A program made the translations under genes and the position numbers. Under the pieces are notes generated by a model, which worked only from the letters and a program-made list of their open reading frames with translations, was not told the DNA's origin and searched no databases. From Lachnospiraceae bacterium (lineage in GTDB: Bacteria; Bacillota; Clostridia; Lachnospirales; Lachnospiraceae): 6,835 bases of DNA. The DNA lies in NCBI GenBank assembly GCA_021200345.1, contig JAJQGR010000127.1, positions 1 through 6,835 on the forward strand, read 5' to 3'. Positions 1-5,809 of this stretch are shown in pieces (position 1 is the stretch's first letter; every line of letters begins with the position of its first letter).

Positions 1-1367
1 GTGATGAGGATGCCGGCTTATTGCAGGAGGCCGTGAAGGCGGCAAAGCAGACGGAGGTTGTGCTCTTTTACATGGGGCTGGATGAGGTTTCTGAATCCGA
101 GGGACGGGACCGGGACCACATGAAGCTGCATGAAAATCAGGCGCGAGTGCTGGAGGCGGTGGCGGCGGTCAATCCCAGAGTGGTAGTCATTCTGAGTGCC
201 GGGAGCCCGGTGGAGATGGCCTGGCTGGATCAGGCGAAGGCGCTTTTGCACGGTTATCTTGGCGGAGAAGCAGGGGCGGCGGCCATGGCGGAGGTCATCA
301 CGGGGAAAGTGAATCCCAGCGGGAAGCTGGCGGAGACGCTGCCGGTGCGCTATGAGGATGCGCCCAGCCGACAGGACTACCCGGCGCAGGGATGGAATTC
401 CTGCTACAGAGAAGGGCTGTACGTGGGATACCGATATTATGATACGGCAAGAGTGCCGGTTAGATTTCCATTTGGGTTTGGGCTGAGTTATACTACGTTT
501 TTATATTCAGATATTGCAGTCGGAGAAAACGTCACTTTCACCCTGACCAACAGCGGCAGCCGGGCGGGCAGCGAGATCGTTCAGCTCTATGTTTCCAAGC
601 CGGATTCTGAAATTTTCCGCCCGATGAAAGAGCTGAAAGGCTTTGCAAAGGTGGTTTTACAGCCCAGGGAGAGCAGGCGGGTGAGCATTCCGTTGGATGA
701 TAAGGCATTTCGCTATTTTAATGTGAGGACAGGGAAATGGGAAATTGAGGGCGGTACCTATGTGATTGCCGTGGGCGCGTCCAGCACGGAGCGGAAGCTG
801 GCGGCAACGATGGAGGTGGAGGGCACCAATGCGCCCAATCCCTATGAAAACATGACAATTCCCGCCTGCTATCGGACCGGAAAGGTTCTGAATGTCAGTG
901 ACCGGGAGTTTGAGACGATTTTGGGACATCCAATCCCGCAGCCGCCCAAGGGCATTCACCGCAACAGCGCCGTCCGGGATTTAGAGCATTGCAGGGCGCC
1001 ATTGGGATGGCTTGCCTGCGGCGTACTTTCGTCGATGGAAAAGAACAGTGTGAAAAAGGGAACTCCGGATCTGAACGCGGAATTTCTGTACAATCTCCCT
1101 CTGCGCGGTATCGCGAAATATATTGATCTGATCGACATGGCGGTAGTGGACGGTCTTGTCATGGAAGCCAGAGGCTTCTGGGTGATCGGCCTGCTGCGGG
1201 CGCTGGCGGCGTTAATATGCAATCAGATCGGCAACAGGTCTCTTTCCCAAAAGCTTGTGAGACAGAGTAAGAGGATGGGGCTTCCCACAGACGGCACGGG
1301 TCAGGAACAGAACGGGATGATGTCAGGAGACCAGGATGAAATTCCGGCAAAGGAGGGCAGTCTATGA
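1..1367 (+). CDS. Glycoside hydrolase family 3 (beta-glucosidase type), 5'-truncated by window edge, with C-terminal extension
   Basis: This is the C-terminal part of a GH3 enzyme, a family that releases terminal sugars from beta-glucosides or related glycosides. The frame is open from base 3, so the gene continues to the left, and the (beta/alpha)8 domain with the catalytic Asp nucleophile is missing. Numbering visible residues from base 3, the alpha/beta sandwich domain carries SESEGRDR, whose E33 is the probable acid/base. It also has the GH3 hallmarks EGLYVGYRYYD (about 137-147) and PFGFGLSYTTF (156-166). A fibronectin-III-like domain follows (about 192-262, EIVQLYVSKP to GTYVIAVGASS). 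About 180 further residues form a C-terminal extension with a hydrophobic, possibly membrane-associating stretch (about 379-407) and a polar tail. Such tails occur in GH3 proteins of Lachnospiraceae, but I know no function for them. The stop overlaps the next start by 4 bp. Substrate specificity cannot be read from this fragment. Family assignment is very secure. Confidence 0.95.
   Translation, partial: DEDAGLLQEAVKAAKQTEVVLFYMGLDEVSESEGRDRDHMKLHENQARVLEAVAAVNPRVVVILSAGSPVEMAWLDQAKALLHGYLGGEAGAAAMAEVITGKVNPSGKLAETLPVRYEDAPSRQDYPAQGWNSCYREGLYVGYRYYDTARVPVRFPFGFGLSYTTFLYSDIAVGENVTFTLTNSGSRAGSEIVQLYVSKPDSEIFRPMKELKGFAKVVLQPRESRRVSIPLDDKAFRYFNVRTGKWEIEGGTYVIAVGASSTERKLAATMEVEGTNAPNPYENMTIPACYRTGKVLNVSDREFETILGHPIPQPPKGIHRNSAVRDLEHCRAPLGWLACGVLSSMEKNSVKKGTPDLNAEFLYNLPLRGIAKYIDLIDMAVVDGLVMEARGFWVIGLLRALAALICNQIGNRSLSQKLVRQSKRMGLPTDGTGQEQNGMMSGDQDEIPAKEGSL
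1351..1357 (+). promoter_or_regulatory. Ribosome binding site of the GtrA-like gene
   Basis: AGGAGGG lies 6 nt before the ATG at 1364, inside the end of the GH3 gene. It is a near-perfect Shine-Dalgarno and fixes the start of the membrane protein despite the ATGA overlap. Confidence 0.85.
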
Positions 1368-1945
1368 TCGCTGCAGCATGGAATCGGATATGGGGCGGCT
1401 TTCTGGAGCAGCACCCCGCAGCCGCAAAATGGATCAGGGAGGGCGGGCTATTTGTCATTGTCAGTAACCTGATCACCGTATTAAAATATATTCTGCTTCA
1501 GTTTTTGCCGGCGGCTTTCACTTTTCTGGGCGACCGGGCGTTCGGCTGGCCAGGGATCGAGATGACGCTTTTCGGAGAGACTTTCCAGTGGAATATTCTG
1601 GGCTATGATCAGGCCCATGGCGGACTGGCGTACTTTTGCGCGTACATGGTGGCCATGGTCATCGGAGAGTGCATCAATTTTCCCATTCAGCGCAACTTTG
1701 TATTTCGCAGCAAGGGGAAGCTCAGAGTTCAGATCGCCTGGTATCTGGCAGCCTTTGTGGTGATCACCTGCATTGTAAATTCTATCAACTGCATCTGGGT
1801 GGCTGTGGCAGGGCTGTTTGTACCGGACTTTATTTACAATATCGGGACCACGATACTGAACGGTGGGATTTCGATGGTGATTTTCTTCTTCGTGAATAAA
1901 ATTATTTTCCCTGAGGGAGAGGCGCCTAAGAAGGCTCCTGTGTGA
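1364..1945 (+). CDS. GtrA-like small polytopic membrane protein
   Basis: This 193-residue membrane protein has about four hydrophobic segments (roughly 29-55, 88-104, 123-151 and 157-181). The pattern fits the GtrA family. There is an N-terminal FVIVSNLITVLKYILLQFL helix. After helix 2 comes the polar motif NFPIQRNFVFRSKG (about 105-118), resembling the family's N-F-x-x-x-R-x-F-x-F loop. The last helix ends in a matching FFFVNKIIFP. The loop between helices 1 and 2 (56-87) is longer than usual. GtrA proteins are linked to moving lipid-linked sugars across the membrane or to polysaccharide and teichoic-acid glycosylation, so the substrate here is unknown. ATG overlaps the GH3 stop by 4 bp, implying translational coupling and a shared role in glycan metabolism (inference). 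A terminator starts within the last codons. Alternative: an unrelated four-helix integral membrane protein with a coincidental loop motif. Confidence 0.75.
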   Translation: MIAAAWNRIWGGFLEQHPAAAKWIREGGLFVIVSNLITVLKYILLQFLPAAFTFLGDRAFGWPGIEMTLFGETFQWNILGYDQAHGGLAYFCAYMVAMVIGECINFPIQRNFVFRSKGKLRVQIAWYLAAFVVITCIVNSINCIWVAVAGLFVPDFIYNIGTTILNGGISMVIFFFVNKIIFPEGEAPKKAPV

Positions 1946-1963
1946 ATGACACAGGAGTCTTTT
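1934..1963 (+). terminator. Intrinsic terminator of the GH3/GtrA-like operon
   Basis: A perfect 9-bp stem CTCCTGTGT (1935-1943) and ACACAGGAG (1949-1957) encloses the 5-nt loop GAATG. A G-T closing pair extends it at the base, and TCTTTT follows. The left arm includes the last sense codons and the first base of the TGA stop at 1943-1945, so terminator and gene end are merged. Confidence 0.88.
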
Positions 1964-2011
1964 CCTGTCAGAGGACTGAAATAAATTTGCATTCTTTTCG
2001 CGGCAGGGATG

Positions 2012-2039
2012 TTGATTTGCTGTTTAATTCATGTATAAT
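2012..2039 (+). promoter_or_regulatory. Sigma-A type promoter of the ATPase/nuclease gene
   Basis: TTGATT (-35, 2012-2017) and a consensus TATAAT (-10, 2034-2039) are separated by 16 bp. This gives a start near 2046 and a leader of about 65 nt. It lies just after the previous terminator, so the next gene is transcribed on its own. Confidence 0.75.
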
Positions 2040-2099
2040 AACTATGTGGTCAGAACTTGGCAGAGAAATACCAGCAAAGCCTCTTGGAAGGGAAAGGGA

Positions 2100-2107
2100 A
2101 AGGTGAT
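2100..2107 (+). promoter_or_regulatory. Ribosome binding site deciding the ATG start at 2111
   Basis: AAGGTGAT matches the anti-Shine-Dalgarno extension (AAGGAGGTGAT-like) and sits just ahead of ATG 2111. The in-frame TTG at 2057 has no such signal and lies only about 11 nt after the predicted transcription start. Confidence 0.7.
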
Positions 2108-2110
2108 ACG

Positions 2111-3703
2111 ATGGGCGTTTATTTGAATCCGGGGAAAAAGGGCTTTGAAACAATATTAAACGGAACCTATATAGATAAAACCGGACTGATTGATTATATA
2201 AACGAAACCATTGATACTCCCAGGAAATTAACCTGCTTCAGCCGTCCGAGGCGTTTTGGGAAATCTTTTGCGGCGAAAATGCTGTGCGCATATTATGACA
2301 GGAGCTGTGATTCTCGGGATTTGTTTGGTGGCTTGAGAATTTCTCGGGAAAAATCTTTTGACAGCAATCTCAACAGGTTTGATGTGATATATCTGGACAT
2401 TACATGGTTTATATCTCGTTCTAAAAGCAGAGGGACAAGTATCCTGAAAGACATACAGGATGCGGTGATTAACGAACTGAGAGAAACATTTCCGGCCTGC
2501 GTGAGTGCGAATGAAGTATATTTACCAGATGCGATGCTGAACGTCAGTCATAAGATGAAAAGAAAATTCTTTGTGATTATTGATGAATGGGATGCATTGT
2601 TTCGGGAAGCGAAAGATGATAAGAAACTGCAAAAAGAGTATGTTCAGTTGTTGAGAGGACTTTTTAAGGGCGGGACCGTTACGGACGAAATGATTGCCGG
2701 AGCATATATGACTGGTATTTTGCCCATAAAAAAATATGGAACACAGTCCGCTCTGACTGATTTCAGAGAATTTACGATGACCCGCCCCGCAAAATTAGCG
2801 GAATATGTTGGATTTACTGAGCCAGAAGTGAGAATGCTGTGCACGAAATATCATATGGATTTCGAAAATATGAGGACATGGTATGATGGTTATTCATTTA
2901 GTCGAATCCAGCATGTGTACAGTCCCAATTCTGTGATGAACGCACTGCAGGATGAGGAATTTCAGAATTACTGGACGGAATCGGAAACATATGAGTCACT
3001 GACAGATTATATTACACAGGATTATGACGGATTAAAAAAGGCAATCGTGCAGATGCTGGGAGGACAGCATATCCCAGTTGACATTTCAACGTTTCAAAAT
3101 GATTTGACATCTTTTAAGAGTAAGGATGATGTAATTACTCTGCTGATACATTTGGGATATCTGGCGTATGATGACGCACAGAAGGAGGTATATATTCCCA
3201 ATCTTGAGGTTGCGGACGCATTTCGCTCGGCTGTTAAGGGGAGCAAGTGGACAGAAGTGAATAAATCGCTTTCATTGTCGGATAAACTATTAAAGGCTAC
3301 AATAAATGGCGACGCTGAAATGGTTGCCGAGGCACTGGAACTGGCTCATGAAACATGTGCTTCCCATCTTGAATACAATGATGAAAACTCATTAAGCTGT
3401 GCAATACAGCTTGCCTATTATACGGCGAGAAATAATTATGAGATTTTCCGTGAATTGCCCACAGGAAAGGGATTCGCTGATTATGCGTTTATCCCCAGAA
3501 AGGGGGTTGAGCTGCCAGCCATGGTAATTGAACTGAAATATAACAAATCCGCAGACAGCGCTATAAAGCAAATTCATGATAATCATTATGAAGGAAAATT
3601 AAAAGGAATAAGGGGAAAAGTCCTTTTGGTCGGTATTAATTACGACAAAGAAGCGAAAGGAGAGGGGCGAAAACGCCACACTTGTATTATCGAGGAAATT
3701 TGA
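2111..3703 (+). CDS. AAA-ATPase-like / PD-(D/E)XK nuclease-like protein
   Basis: This 530-residue soluble protein has the two-domain plan of the AAA-ATPase_like (PF09820) plus PD-(D/E)XK (PF08011) family, which is abundant and often multicopy in gut anaerobes. The protein opens with GKKGFETILNGTYIDKTGLI, the usual family lead-in. The P-loop is RPRRFGKS (45-52; K51, S52). The Walker B segment is FFVIIDEWD (D158, E159, D161). A sensor-like TGILPIKKYG and an SALTDFREFTM segment follow. The C-terminal domain has GFADYAF (D457) and VIELKYNK (E474, K476), matching the D-x(n)-E-x-K nuclease core, with Q487 nearby. Biochemical function is not established for the family; roles in mobile elements or defence have been suggested but are inference here. 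The gene is visibly AT-richer than both neighbours (many ATA, AGA and AAA codons), has its own promoter, and ends at a strong terminator. That suggests lateral acquisition. It looks intact, with all key residues present. Confidence 0.92.
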   Translation: MGVYLNPGKKGFETILNGTYIDKTGLIDYINETIDTPRKLTCFSRPRRFGKSFAAKMLCAYYDRSCDSRDLFGGLRISREKSFDSNLNRFDVIYLDITWFISRSKSRGTSILKDIQDAVINELRETFPACVSANEVYLPDAMLNVSHKMKRKFFVIIDEWDALFREAKDDKKLQKEYVQLLRGLFKGGTVTDEMIAGAYMTGILPIKKYGTQSALTDFREFTMTRPAKLAEYVGFTEPEVRMLCTKYHMDFENMRTWYDGYSFSRIQHVYSPNSVMNALQDEEFQNYWTESETYESLTDYITQDYDGLKKAIVQMLGGQHIPVDISTFQNDLTSFKSKDDVITLLIHLGYLAYDDAQKEVYIPNLEVADAFRSAVKGSKWTEVNKSLSLSDKLLKATINGDAEMVAEALELAHETCASHLEYNDENSLSCAIQLAYYTARNNYEIFRELPTGKGFADYAFIPRKGVELPAMVIELKYNKSADSAIKQIHDNHYEGKLKGIRGKVLLVGINYDKEAKGEGRKRHTCIIEEI

Positions 3704-3744
3704 TCTGTTGAAGAGAAAGCGCATTGCTGAAAATATTTAAAAAA

Positions 3745-3790
3745 GAAAATTTCGATGGTGTAAAATAAGGCCATCGAAATTTTCCTTTTT
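3745..3790. terminator. Bidirectional intrinsic terminator between convergent genes
   Basis: A perfect 14-bp inverted repeat, GAAAATTTCGATGG (3745-3758) and CCATCGAAATTTTC (3771-3784), has a 12-nt loop. On the plus strand it is followed by CTTTTT. On the minus strand it is followed by TTTTTT, from the A-run before 3745. It therefore serves the ATPase gene (plus) and the citrate synthase/regulator operon (minus), whose stop codon is 12 nt from the stem. Confidence 0.93.
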
Positions 3791-3796
3791 ATAAAA

Positions 3797-4252
3797 TCAT
3801 TCCATTTCCGCAGTAGTCTGATTGACGATGTCGCGTATTTTTTTCATGGTCATCACAGTTCCCGCCAACTCGCCCATGCCGATTTCCTGCACCACGGCTT
3901 CATAGCATTTGGTAATCCGTTTTTTCTCATAGGCCATCAGCTCCACGGTTTTGCTGGTGAAAATCACATAGGTCTTTCCGAGAGTGGCGTCCGTCTTCCA
4001 GATCACATAGCCCTTGTCCTGCAGATGTTCCATAGCCTTGGAGATTTCTGTGACATTCAGGCTCATGGCGTCGGCCAGCTCTGCCAGGTATACCTGTTCC
4101 TGTTCCGGATGATTTTCCATGCATAGCTGAATATAGTACAGAAAAATATAATCCGCGCGGCCAATTCCTCGAAACAGCCGATCTACGTTGAAGTCGCTCA
4201 GGAAAAGGGATTCAGCGGCGGGGGCGTCGGCTTCTGAAATTTGCTCACTCAT
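3797..4252 (-). CDS. MarR-like winged-helix transcriptional regulator
   Basis: This 151-residue cytoplasmic DNA-binding protein has the layout of a MarR-family dimer: N-terminal helices, a helix-turn-helix at about 54-80 (YLAELADAMSLNVTEISKAMEHLQDKGYV split over two helices), a beta wing at about 82-100 (WKTDATLGKTYVIFTSK), and a long C-terminal helical dimerisation region (103-148). Sequence details outside the helix-turn-helix are not distinctive enough to name a subfamily or ligand. ATG 4252 overlaps the citrate synthase stop by 4 bp (ATGA), with an AGGAG 8 nt upstream inside the synthase gene, so the two are translated from one message. A regulator placed second in the operon suggests autoregulation and control of citrate synthase, possibly through sites near the operon promoter (inference). 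Transcription ends at the shared hairpin just downstream. Confidence 0.82.
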   Translation of the reverse strand: MSEQISEADAPAAESLFLSDFNVDRLFRGIGRADYIFLYYIQLCMENHPEQEQVYLAELADAMSLNVTEISKAMEHLQDKGYVIWKTDATLGKTYVIFTSKTVELMAYEKKRITKCYEAVVQEIGMGELAGTVMTMKKIRDIVNQTTAEME

Positions 4253-5619
4253 TTTACAATCTCCTCTCTTTTATCTCTCTCGATGTAGGGCTTTTCCACT
4301 ACCAGGCTTTGATAGGCCGGCCGGATAATTTTATTGGCGCTGACCAGCTCCTCGATTCGGTGAGCGCTCCAGCCGGCGATTCTTGCCACTGCGAACAGCG
4401 GCGTGTAAAGCTCCTTGGGGATGCCCAGCATCTGGTATACGAAGCCGCTGTAGAAGTCCACGTTTGGGCTCACACCCTTGTAGATTTTGCGCTTCTCGGC
4501 GATCAGCTTTGGGGCGGCTTTTTCAATATTATTGTAAAGAGCCATCTCCTTTTCCATGCCTTTCTCGGCGGCCAGACTTTCCACAAAGCCTTTGAAAATG
4601 ACCTCTCTGGGGTCGGACAGGGAATATACCGCGTGTCCCATGCCGTAGATCAGGCCTTTGTGATCGAAAGCTTCGCCGGCCAGAATTTTGGCCAGATAGG
4701 CGTAGATTTCTTCCTCATCCTCATAGTCCCGTACATGAGCTTTGATGTCGTCCATCATCTGCACGACCATCAGGTTGGCGCCGCCGTGACGGGGGCCCTT
4801 TAAAGAGCAGAGAGCTGCCGCCATGGCGGAATAGGTATCAGAACCGGAGGAGGTGACCACCCGGGTGGTGAAGGAAGAATTATTGCCGCCCCCATGCTCC
4901 GCGTGGAGTAAGAGCGCCACATCCAGGACTCTGGCCTCCAGCGGGGTGTAATTCATATCCGGCCGGAGCAGACGCAGGAAATTTTCCGCGGTGGAAAGGC
5001 TGGCATCCGGGCGGTGAATGTACATGCTCTCGTCATTTTCATAATGATTGTAAGCGTGGTAACCGTAAACCGCCAGCATGGGGAAAATACTGACCAGCTG
5101 GACGCATTGCCGCAGAACGTTGCTGATGCTTAAGTCGGCGGCATTGTCGTCGTAGGAGGCCAGCGTCAGTACGCTGCGGGTCATGGAATTCATGATGTCA
5201 TGGCTGGGGGCCTTCATGATCACGTCCCGGGTAAAATTGGAGGGCATGGTTCTCTTTTCCCCCAGATTCTGACAGAACTGTTCCAGTTCTGACTGTGTCG
5301 GAAGCTGGCCGAAGATCAGCAGATAGGCAGTTTCCTCATAGGCAAATTTCTGATTGGAGCTTCCTTTGATCAGATCCTTGACGTCATATCCCCGGTAGCG
5401 CAGTTCCCCATCGCAGGGGGTTTTTACCCCGTCTACATTGGCAAAAGCCTTAATTGCAGAAATATTGGTCAGTCCGGCCAGTACTCCCTTGCCGTTTAAG
5501 TCGCGCAGTCCTGCCTTCACGTCCAGTTCCTGGTAAAGGCCGCGGCTGATGGTGTCGTTTTCAATGCACAGGTGTTCTTTTTCCTGATAATAGCTGTCGT
5601 TTTGTGTGAATTCGTTCAT
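4249..5619 (-). CDS. Citrate synthase (Si-type fold, citrate/2-methylcitrate synthase family)
   Basis: This 456-residue cytosolic enzyme condenses oxaloacetate with acetyl-CoA to citrate. All three catalytic residues are visible: H242 in LHAEHGGGN, H329 in GMGHAVYSLSDPR, and D388 in NVDFYSG. Also present are GPRHGGAN (275-282) and the CD-searchable RYRGYDVKDLI segment (about 74-84). It is somewhat longer than the usual 370-430 residues because of an N-terminal region of about 45 residues ahead of the conserved core, as is common in clostridial members. In anaerobes with an incomplete cycle it typically feeds the oxidative branch to 2-oxoglutarate and glutamate. No aconitase or isocitrate dehydrogenase is in the window. 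A methylcitrate synthase activity cannot be excluded, but there are no prp neighbours. The start has AGGA 7 nt upstream and a good promoter. It is the first gene of an operon with a MarR-like regulator. Confidence 0.96.
   Translation of the reverse strand: MNEFTQNDSYYQEKEHLCIENDTISRGLYQELDVKAGLRDLNGKGVLAGLTNISAIKAFANVDGVKTPCDGELRYRGYDVKDLIKGSSNQKFAYEETAYLLIFGQLPTQSELEQFCQNLGEKRTMPSNFTRDVIMKAPSHDIMNSMTRSVLTLASYDDNAADLSISNVLRQCVQLVSIFPMLAVYGYHAYNHYENDESMYIHRPDASLSTAENFLRLLRPDMNYTPLEARVLDVALLLHAEHGGGNNSSFTTRVVTSSGSDTYSAMAAALCSLKGPRHGGANLMVVQMMDDIKAHVRDYEDEEEIYAYLAKILAGEAFDHKGLIYGMGHAVYSLSDPREVIFKGFVESLAAEKGMEKEMALYNNIEKAAPKLIAEKRKIYKGVSPNVDFYSGFVYQMLGIPKELYTPLFAVARIAGWSAHRIEELVSANKIIRPAYQSLVVEKPYIERDKREEIVK
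4261..4265 (-). promoter_or_regulatory. Ribosome binding site of the MarR-like gene, inside citrate synthase
   Basis: AGGAG on the minus strand lies 8 nt before ATG 4252, within the last codons of citrate synthase. It supports this start for the regulator and translational coupling. Confidence 0.75.
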
Positions 5620-5626
5620 GCGGTGT

Positions 5627-5630
5627 TCCT
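5627..5630 (-). promoter_or_regulatory. Ribosome binding site of citrate synthase
   Basis: AGGA on the minus strand is 7 nt before ATG 5619, preceded by a purine-rich stretch (GAAAGAAAGC). It supports the chosen start. Confidence 0.7.
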
Positions 5631-5684
5631 GCTTTCTTTCAATAATAAGGAAATGGTTGGAAAATTGCCATGAATTGAGGGATG

Positions 5685-5702
5685 TTTTTGAAATGTGAAA
5701 AA
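5685..5702. promoter_or_regulatory. Candidate operator: imperfect 18-bp palindrome at the citrate synthase transcription start
   Basis: TTTTT and AAAAA arms flank an 8-bp core (GAAATGTG). The site spans roughly +2 to +20 relative to the predicted start near 5704. MarR-family proteins usually bind AT-rich palindromes of this size overlapping promoters, so this is a plausible target for the operon's own regulator. Low-complexity arms make chance occurrence likely. Confidence 0.25.
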
Positions 5703-5710
5703 CTACGTTT

Positions 5711-5738
5711 ATTTTACACCTGAAAAAAAGGAAGTCAA
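5711..5738 (-). promoter_or_regulatory. Sigma-A type promoter of the citrate synthase/regulator operon
   Basis: On the minus strand, TTGACT (-35, 5733-5738) and TAAAAT (-10, 5711-5716) are 16 bp apart with a T-rich spacer. The predicted start near 5704 gives a leader of about 85 nt. No riboswitch-like fold or leader peptide is evident in it. Confidence 0.8.
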
Positions 5739-5747
5739 GAGACGTCC

Positions 5748-5786
5748 GAAAGTTTAATGAGATTTATAAAATTATCAGAAAGTTTA
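5748..5786. repeat. Two direct 9-bp repeats, 30 bp apart, upstream of the citrate synthase promoter
   Basis: GAAAGTTTA occurs at 5748-5756 and 5778-5786 (TAAACTTTC on the transcribed-gene strand), about three helical turns apart. The nearer copy ends about 10 bp from the -35. The placement would suit an activator or a second regulator site. AT-rich intergenic DNA makes coincidence possible. Confidence 0.35.
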
Positions 5787-5809
5787 TAGAAATGTAAGAA
5801 AGGGGAAAA

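Noticed and set aside
21..23. TTG as the start of the GH3 gene
   Set aside because: The frame is open to base 3 and the product lacks the whole first GH3 domain. This is a gene cut by the window edge, not a short gene.
2057..2110. TTG start that would add 18 residues to the ATPase/nuclease protein
   Set aside because: It lies only about 11 nt after the predicted transcription start and has no ribosome binding site. ATG 2111 has AAGGTGAT just upstream and gives the usual family N-terminus.
2111..3703. ATPase/nuclease protein as part of a multi-gene defence or toxin-antitoxin system
   Set aside because: No partner gene shares its transcript. It is bounded by terminators on both sides, and there is no small antitoxin-like frame beside it.
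3745..3784. Perfect 14-bp inverted repeat as the end of a mobile element
   Set aside because: It is followed by T-runs on both strands and lies between convergent genes, so a bidirectional terminator explains it. No matching copy is seen at the other side of the ATPase gene.
4309..4803. Plus-strand open frame of 164 codons opposite citrate synthase
   Set aside because: It is antisense to a strongly conserved gene, mirrors its codon pattern, and has no family resemblance.
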